DNA of 64,000 nt, from the NCBI RefSeq assembly GCF_023074055.1, contig NZ_JADPKR010000082.1, forward strand, positions 248,001 through 312,000. Direction: 5' to 3'. The notes below the pieces were generated by a model, which was given only the letters and a program-made list of their open reading frames with translations, searched no databases and was not told where the DNA came from. The stretch is from Bradyrhizobium sp. 141 (GTDB lineage: Bacteria; Pseudomonadota; Alphaproteobacteria; Rhizobiales; Xanthobacteraceae). Below, piece after piece: positions 59,501 through 64,000 of this stretch; position 1 is the stretch's first letter; each line of letters begins with the position of its first letter. The position numbers and the translations under genes are program-made.

Positions 59501-60985
59501 TCAGGCCGACACGAGCATTGCCACCGCCCGCCGCGCGCCACCCTGATAGAGTTGGCCGAGCGCCGCGGTCACGGCCTCGCGCAGGCGCGGCTCGGAACCG
59601 AGCGGCCCGAACACCTTCTCGACCCCAAGCAATGCGGGCGCGAGCCGCTCGGCGACGGGTCCCGCCTCGCGCGCCAGCGCGGCGAACTCGGCGGCGAGCG
59701 GATCGCGCACCTCGATGGCGCGGCCCTGCTCGTCGAGGCCGGTGACGTAGCGCATCCAGCCAGCCACCGCGAGCGCATGGGTGGCGATCGGTAAATCCTT
59801 GCGCAGGCGATCCTGCATCGCGCCGAGCAGGCGCTGCGGCAGCTTTTGCGAGCCGTCCATCGCGATCTGCCAGGTGCGGTGATGCAGCGCCGGATTGGCG
59901 AACCGCTTCAGCAACGAGGCGCGATAGGCGGCAAGGTCGGTGCCGTCTGGCATCGTCAGCGTCACCGCGGCGTCTTCCATCACCTGCGCGGCGAGGCGCG
60001 CGAAATGCGGATCCTGCATGGTGTCGGCGATGGTCTCATAGCCCGAGAGATAGCCGAGATAGGCCAGCGCCGAATGGCTGGCGTTGAGCAGCCGCAGCTT
60101 CATCAGCTCGAACGGCTTGACGTCGGCGACGAGCTCGACGCCGGCTGCGGCGAGATCGGGCCGGCCCGCGCTGAAGCGGTCCTCGACGACCCATTGCGTA
60201 AAAGGCTCGGTCATCACGGGCCAGGCGTCGCGCATGCCCAGCGCGTTTGCGACCGCATCGCGGTCGCTATCCGTCGTCTCCGGAACGATACGGTCGACCA
60301 TGGTGGAGGGGAAGGCGACCGTATCCGCAATCCATTTGCCGAGATCCTTCGACCGCAGCGCGGCGAACTGCGTCACGATGCGCTGCACGGTGTGGCCGTT
60401 GGCGGCGAGGTTGTCGCAGCACAGCACGGTGAAGGGCGGAAGACCCTGTGCCCGCCGGCGCGCCAGCGCAGCCACGATGAAGCCGGGCGCCGAACGTGGC
60501 GCATCGAAATTGTTCAGGTCGTGCACGATGTCGGGATGCCGCTCGTCGAGGTCGCCGGTCTGTGGCGTGTGGCAATAGCCTTTCTCGGTGACGGTGAGCG
60601 AGACGATGCGAACGGCGGGATCGGCCATCCGCTCGACCAGGGCTGCCGGGTTTTCGCGTGCGACGACGCTGTCGAGCAGCGCGCCGATCACCCGATGCTC
60701 GGTGCCTTCGGCGGCACGTGTGGCAACCGTGTAGAGATGATCCTGCGGGGCGAGGGCGTCGCGCGTGTCCGGGCTGCGCAGGCTGGCGCCGATGATGCCC
60801 CAGGACGTGGCTCCTGCGGCAAGGCAATCGTCGATGACGACCGCCTGATGCGCGCGATGAAAGGCGCCGAGACCGAGATGCACGATGCCGGGCGTGATGC
60901 GGGAACGGTCATAGGCCGGGCGGCGGACGCCGGGCGGCAGCCGCTCGAGATTGGCGCGGCCAAGGCGCGTTGAACCTGGGCGCAT
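59501..60985 (-). CDS. Mannitol/fructuronate dehydrogenase family protein (UxuB/MtlK-like)
   Basis: A 494-residue polyol/mannonate dehydrogenase. The N-terminal Rossmann part has GIVHLGLGAFHRAHQAVVID; the catalytic signature KLRLLNASHSALAYLGYL (Lys-x4-Asn-x2-His) lies near residue 290. The family oxidises mannitol, fructuronate, tagaturonate or arabinitol; sequence alone does not choose. The divergent GntR gene and the TRAP transporter suggest a sugar-acid or polyol pathway. AAAGGGAGACGTCC precedes the start at 60985. Confidence 0.9.
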   Translation of the reverse strand: MRPGSTRLGRANLERLPPGVRRPAYDRSRITPGIVHLGLGAFHRAHQAVVIDDCLAAGATSWGIIGASLRSPDTRDALAPQDHLYTVATRAAEGTEHRVIGALLDSVVARENPAALVERMADPAVRIVSLTVTEKGYCHTPQTGDLDERHPDIVHDLNNFDAPRSAPGFIVAALARRRAQGLPPFTVLCCDNLAANGHTVQRIVTQFAALRSKDLGKWIADTVAFPSTMVDRIVPETTDSDRDAVANALGMRDAWPVMTEPFTQWVVEDRFSAGRPDLAAAGVELVADVKPFELMKLRLLNASHSALAYLGYLSGYETIADTMQDPHFARLAAQVMEDAAVTLTMPDGTDLAAYRASLLKRFANPALHHRTWQIAMDGSQKLPQRLLGAMQDRLRKDLPIATHALAVAGWMRYVTGLDEQGRAIEVRDPLAAEFAALAREAGPVAERLAPALLGVEKVFGPLGSEPRLREAVTAALGQLYQGGARRAVAMLVSA

Positions 60986-61048
60986 GGACGTCTCCCTTTG
61001 CTTTGCCGCTGCTTGACATGGCACCCGTATCAGGTCAATGCTCCGGTC

Positions 61049-61077
61049 AATTGGTAAGACCAATTTTCCAAAATTGG
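61049..61077. promoter_or_regulatory. Predicted operator of the GntR regulator
   Basis: AATTGGTAAGACCAATT (61049-61065) fits the FadR-type GntR consensus TGGT-three bases-ACCA, and overlaps a second dyad CCAATTTT-CC-AAAATTGG (61060-61077). It lies in the 140-base gap between the divergent dehydrogenase and GntR genes. Both promoters could be controlled from it. Confidence 0.6.
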
Positions 61078-61125
61078 CGGGCCGCGGGCTGGAATGCCCC
61101 GCGCGACCCTTTCGGGAGGACCAGC

Positions 61126-61938
61126 GTGCCGCTGGAAGCTGTGGAGGCGAGACGGCTTTATCGCCAGGTCGCCGATCAATTGCGAAGCCTGATCGACAGC
61201 GGCGAGTACGCGGTCGGCAGCCGCTTGCCGACCGAGCGCGAGCTCGCCGAGCAGCTCAAGGTCTCCAGGCCGACGGTGCGCGAAGCCTTGATCGCGCTCG
61301 AGGTCGAGGGACGCCTGCGCATCCGCGTCGGTTCCGGCATCTATGTGATCGAGCCCGCTTCCGTTGCTGCGCCCGCGCCAGCTTCCGTCATCGAAGGCCC
61401 GTTCGAGCTGCTGCGCGCCCGTGAATTCCTCGAAAGCGCCATCGCCGAAGAGGCCGCGCGCGTCGCGACAAAGGACGACATCGCCCGCATCGATGCCTCG
61501 CTTCTCGCGATGGAGAAGGTCGAGCATCCCGGCGAAGCCTCGATGGTGCACGACCGCGCGTTCCACGTCGCGATCGCCGGGAGTCTCGGCAACGCCGTTC
61601 TGGTGCGCGTGGTCGGCGAGCTGTTCGACCAGCGCCTCAATCCCTATTTCGCGCAGCTTGCGCATTATTTCGAGAGCCCGGGCACCTGGCGCACCGCGCT
61701 CGACGAGCATCGCGCCGTGCGCGAGGCGATCGCGGCGAACGATCCGGACGCCGCGCGCGAGGCGATGCGCGAACATCTGGCGCGCTCGCAGGAGCGCTTC
61801 GCGCAGAACTTTGGCGCAGAAACCGTTGGAGGATCGTCGTCGGGACGCAGCCGCACGGCGCGACCCGCGGCAAAGCCGTCGAAACCGAAGCACGCGCCGA
61901 AGACGCGGGTTGCGGGCAGCGGCGCGCGGCGGCGATGA
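61126..61938 (+). CDS. GntR-family (FadR subfamily) regulator
   Basis: A 270-residue FadR-type regulator. The winged helix is ARRLYRQVADQLRSLIDSGE, YAVGSRLPTERELAEQLKVS, RPTVREALIALEVEGRLRIR. The FCD effector domain follows (ELLRAREFLESAIAEEAARV; EASMVHDRAFHVAIAGSLGN; DEHRAVREAIAANDPDAARE), with metal-binding His/Asp positions. A basic tail ends it. The start is GTG 61126 with GGGAGG upstream. Its ligand is probably a sugar acid, judged by the neighbours. Confidence 0.93.
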   Translation: MPLEAVEARRLYRQVADQLRSLIDSGEYAVGSRLPTERELAEQLKVSRPTVREALIALEVEGRLRIRVGSGIYVIEPASVAAPAPASVIEGPFELLRAREFLESAIAEEAARVATKDDIARIDASLLAMEKVEHPGEASMVHDRAFHVAIAGSLGNAVLVRVVGELFDQRLNPYFAQLAHYFESPGTWRTALDEHRAVREAIAANDPDAAREAMREHLARSQERFAQNFGAETVGGSSSGRSRTARPAAKPSKPKHAPKTRVAGSGARRR

Positions 61939-62008
61939 GATTGTACGGCCCGCATCCGTGCCGGGGCGGGTGAACAAGAAGCAGACTTGAACTATGGAGG
62001 AAAAGTCG

Positions 62009-62986
62009 ATGTTGAAGAAGATGACGATTGCAGCAGTGATCTCCGCCGCTACGCTGCTGGCTGCGACCAGTGCCAGCATGGCGCAGACCAAGCTCAAATG
62101 GGCCCATGTCTACGAGACCTCGGAGCCGTTCCACACCGCCTCGGTCTGGGCCGCGCAGGAGATCGGCAAGCGCACCAACGGGCGCTACGCGATCGACGTC
62201 TATCCGGCCTCGCAGCTCGGCAAGGAGGCCGATATCAACCAGGGCCTGTCGCTCGGTTCGGTCGACATCATCATTTCCGGCTCCAGCTTCGCGGCCAAGA
62301 GCTTCCCGCCGATCGGCGTGACCTACTATCCCTACACCTTCCGCGATGCCGATCATCTGCTCGCCTACACCAAGAGCGACATCTTCAAGGAGCTCGCCAA
62401 GGGCTATGAGGACAAGAGCGGCCACCACATCGTCGCGGTGACCTATTACGGCGTGCGCCAGACCTCGTCGAACAAGCCGATCAAGACCTGCGCCGACATG
62501 AAGGGCCTGAAGATGCGCGTGCCCGACGTGCCGGCCTACCTCGCGATGCCCCGCGCCTGCGGCGCCAACACCGCGCCGATCGCGTTCGCCGAAGTCTATC
62601 TCGCGCTCCAGAACGGCACCGTCGAGGCGCAGGAGAATCCGCTGACCACGATCGAGGCCAAGAAATTCTACGAGGTGCAGAAGCACATCGTGCTGACCGG
62701 CCATATCGTCGATCACCTCAACACCGTGATCGCCGGCGCGCTGTGGAAGAAGCTCAGCGATGAGGACAAGAAGATCTTCACGGACGTGGCGCAGGAAGCT
62801 TCCGCCAAGGCGACCGGGGAGATCAAGCAGAACGAGGCCAAGCTGGTCGCCTTCTTCAAGGACAAGGGCCTGAGCGTGACCGAGGTCGACAAGAACGAGT
62901 TCCGCGACACCGTGCTGAAGAACGTCGCGTTCGAGACCTTCGGCTATCGCAAGGCCGACTGGGAAAAGATCCAGGCGGTGAAGTGA
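62009..62986 (+). CDS. dctP: TRAP transporter substrate-binding protein DctP
   Basis: A 325-residue periplasmic TRAP-binding protein: signal peptide (MTIAAVISAATLLAATSASM), then LKWAHVYETSEPFHTASVWA, and the carboxylate-binding Arg in GLKMRVPDVPAYLAM. NGTVEAQENPLTTIEAKKFY is a family signature. It binds an organic or sugar acid in the periplasm. GGAGG lies eight bases before ATG 62009. It is followed by a hairpin repeat and then dctQ. Confidence 0.93.
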   Translation: MLKKMTIAAVISAATLLAATSASMAQTKLKWAHVYETSEPFHTASVWAAQEIGKRTNGRYAIDVYPASQLGKEADINQGLSLGSVDIIISGSSFAAKSFPPIGVTYYPYTFRDADHLLAYTKSDIFKELAKGYEDKSGHHIVAVTYYGVRQTSSNKPIKTCADMKGLKMRVPDVPAYLAMPRACGANTAPIAFAEVYLALQNGTVEAQENPLTTIEAKKFYEVQKHIVLTGHIVDHLNTVIAGALWKKLSDEDKKIFTDVAQEASAKATGEIKQNEAKLVAFFKDKGLSVTEVDKNEFRDTVLKNVAFETFGYRKADWEKIQAVK

Positions 62987-62993
62987 CGACGTA

Positions 62994-63080
62994 GTCGTCA
63001 TCCCGGGGCGGTCCGTAAGGACCGAGCCCGGGATCTCGAGGTTCCGGGTCTGGTGCTAGCGCACCATCCCGGAACGACGA
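62994..63080. repeat. Double-hairpin repeat between dctP and dctQ
   Basis: Two tandem hairpins: one centred on CGGTCC-GTAA-GGACCG with outer TCCCGGG/CCCGGGA (63002-63034), another on TGGTGC-TAGC-GCACCA with outer TTCCGGG/CCCGGAA-type arms (63041-63074). It looks like a dispersed rhizobial repeat. Its position could reduce read-through into the permease genes or protect the dctP message. Confidence 0.6.
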
Positions 63081-63098
63081 TTTGGAGAGGAGCAACCC

Positions 63099-63677
63099 AT
63101 GTCGACCGCCGAAATCCACCGGCAGATCACTGCGGACGAAATCGCCCATACTTTCGAGGAGGAGGCGACGCCGAAGGTCGATCTCGGCGTCTACGCGTTA
63201 GAGGATTGGGTGGCGCTCGCGATCTTCTGGGTGATGGCGCTCGCCGTCTTCCTCCAGTTCTTCACCCGCTACGTGCTCAACGACAGCTACGCCTGGACCG
63301 AGGAGATCGCGACCTATTGCCTGATCGGCGTGGTGTTCATCGGCTCCTCGATGTGCGTGCGGCTGTCGCGGCACATCCAGGTCGACCTTGTCTATCGCTA
63401 TCTGCCTCATCTCGTGGCGCGGGCGCTGTCGACGGTGATCGACCTGATCCGGATCGCCTTCTTCGGCTACGCCATCAAGCTGGTCTGGGTCTACATCCAG
63501 ATCATCGGCGACGAGCAGATGACCACGATCAATCTTCCCAAGGACTACGTCTATTACGCCGTGCTGCTCGGCTTCGTGCTGATGTTCGCACGCTCCGTGC
63601 AGGTGGCCATCCAGAACTGGCGGCAGGGTTATTCGGTCCTCGAACGTCCCGGTGCCTACGACGGATCGGAAGGATAA
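63099..63677 (+). CDS. dctQ: TRAP transporter small permease DctQ
   Basis: A 192-residue membrane protein with four helices (WVALAIFWVMALAVFLQFFT; YAWTEEIATYCLIGVVFIGS; LVARALSTVIDLIRIAFFGY; VYYAVLLGFVLMFARSVQ). The WTEE motif in loop 2 is typical of DctQ. A cytoplasmic N-terminus of about 35 residues precedes helix 1. It pairs with DctM. Confidence 0.93.
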   Translation: MSTAEIHRQITADEIAHTFEEEATPKVDLGVYALEDWVALAIFWVMALAVFLQFFTRYVLNDSYAWTEEIATYCLIGVVFIGSSMCVRLSRHIQVDLVYRYLPHLVARALSTVIDLIRIAFFGYAIKLVWVYIQIIGDEQMTTINLPKDYVYYAVLLGFVLMFARSVQVAIQNWRQGYSVLERPGAYDGSEG

Positions 63678-63681
63678 GACC

Positions 63682-64000
63682 ATGCTGCTGTTGCTCGGAG
63701 GCTTCCTCGTCCTGATGCTGCTCGGCGTTCCCGTGGCGATCGCCATGGCCGCGTCGTCGCTGCTCTACATCCTGGTCAGCGGCGTGACGCCCGACGTCAC
63801 GCTGGCGCAGCGCATGATCGCCGGCGTCGAGAGCTTTCCGCTGCTCGCCGTGCCGTTCTTCATCCTGGCCGGCAATCTGATGAACATCGCCGGCGTCACC
63901 GGGCGCATCTACAAATTCGCCGTCGCACTGGTGGGGTGGATGCGCGGCGGCCTCGGCCACGTCAACATCATCGGCTCGGTGATCTTCTCCGGCATGTCCG
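63682..64000 (+). CDS. dctM: TRAP transporter large permease DctM (5-prime part)
   Basis: The first 106 codons of a DctM: MLLLLGGFLVLMLLGVPVAI, then ESFPLLAVPFFILAGNLMNI, then GWMRGGLGHVNIIGSVIFSG. These are the conserved first helices of the large subunit. The gene runs off the window. GGAAGGA precedes the ATG and dctQ ends 5 bases before it. Confidence 0.93.
   Translation, partial: MLLLLGGFLVLMLLGVPVAIAMAASSLLYILVSGVTPDVTLAQRMIAGVESFPLLAVPFFILAGNLMNIAGVTGRIYKFAVALVGWMRGGLGHVNIIGSVIFSGMS

Overview
The window is GC-rich alphaproteobacterial chromosome. It most resembles Bradyrhizobium or a close relative in the Nitrobacteraceae. That placement rests on the content and order of the flagellar cluster (thin or lateral flagella type, with a LafR/Rem/FtcR-like regulator, FlaF, FlbT, MotC and MotE), on FadR-type GntR, TRAP and MarR genes typical of the group, and on several families of palindromic intergenic repeats that I recall from Bradyrhizobium genomes. 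No search was run. I see no rRNA, tRNA, CRISPR array, insertion sequence or phage gene.

Layout. Positions 1-11.4 kb hold housekeeping and accessory genes: the edge of a membrane protein gene, an AraC regulator beside a branched-chain amino-acid type binding protein, a stress-type SDR, a DUF892 ferritin-like protein, a cytosolic molybdopterin S/N-oxide reductase, a second AraC protein, a VOC protein, OsmC and MsrA. At 11.7-14.6 kb lies a large winged-helix/NB-ARC/TPR regulator, and at 14.7-15.9 kb an MFS transporter. Positions 15.9-17.1 kb are a gene-free stretch packed with dispersed repeats.

Positions 18.6-53.3 kb are an almost complete flagellar cluster. Leftward: DUF1217 gene, flgF, fliI. 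Rightward: motA-fliM-ORF104-fliN-fliG-flhB; flgB-flgC-fliE-flgG-flgA-flgI; motE-flgH-fliL-fliP; two flagellin genes (lafA1, lafA2); fliF-fliH-motB-motC-fliK-lytic transglycosylase; flgE-flgK-flgL-flaF-flbT-flgD-fliQ; flhA-fliR-fliJ-like-flgJ-flgN-like-ORF152. Then comes lafR, read leftward. Two MarR-family paralogues with the same C-terminal four-cysteine pattern stand just outside the cluster on either side. fliL carries an apparent frameshift. No filament cap (fliD), fliS, fliO, flgM, sigma-28 or che gene is present.

The most interesting signal is regulatory. A 23-base element (core close to CGCGCAAGCTT, then six bases, then a CTAG/GCAG-like end) stands once ahead of every apparent flagellar transcription unit except lafR. 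It lies 31-43 bases before the start codon, or about 126 bases before the two flagellin starts. The extra distance at the flagellins is filled by a leader with 48 of 51 bases identical between the two genes. That leader has a hairpin and a TGTCCC that can pair with the GGGACA at the ribosome-binding region, which suggests post-transcriptional control, plausibly by the FlbT encoded here. The element also precedes a 320-residue membrane protein gene outside the cluster.

Positions 56.3-64 kb return to metabolism: a Tat-exported dienelactone hydrolase-like protein, an NAD-binding epimerase-like protein, a HAD phosphatase, a SnoaL-like protein, and a sugar-acid locus with a mannitol/fructuronate dehydrogenase diverging from a GntR regulator and a TRAP transporter (dctP, dctQ, dctM, the last cut by the window edge).
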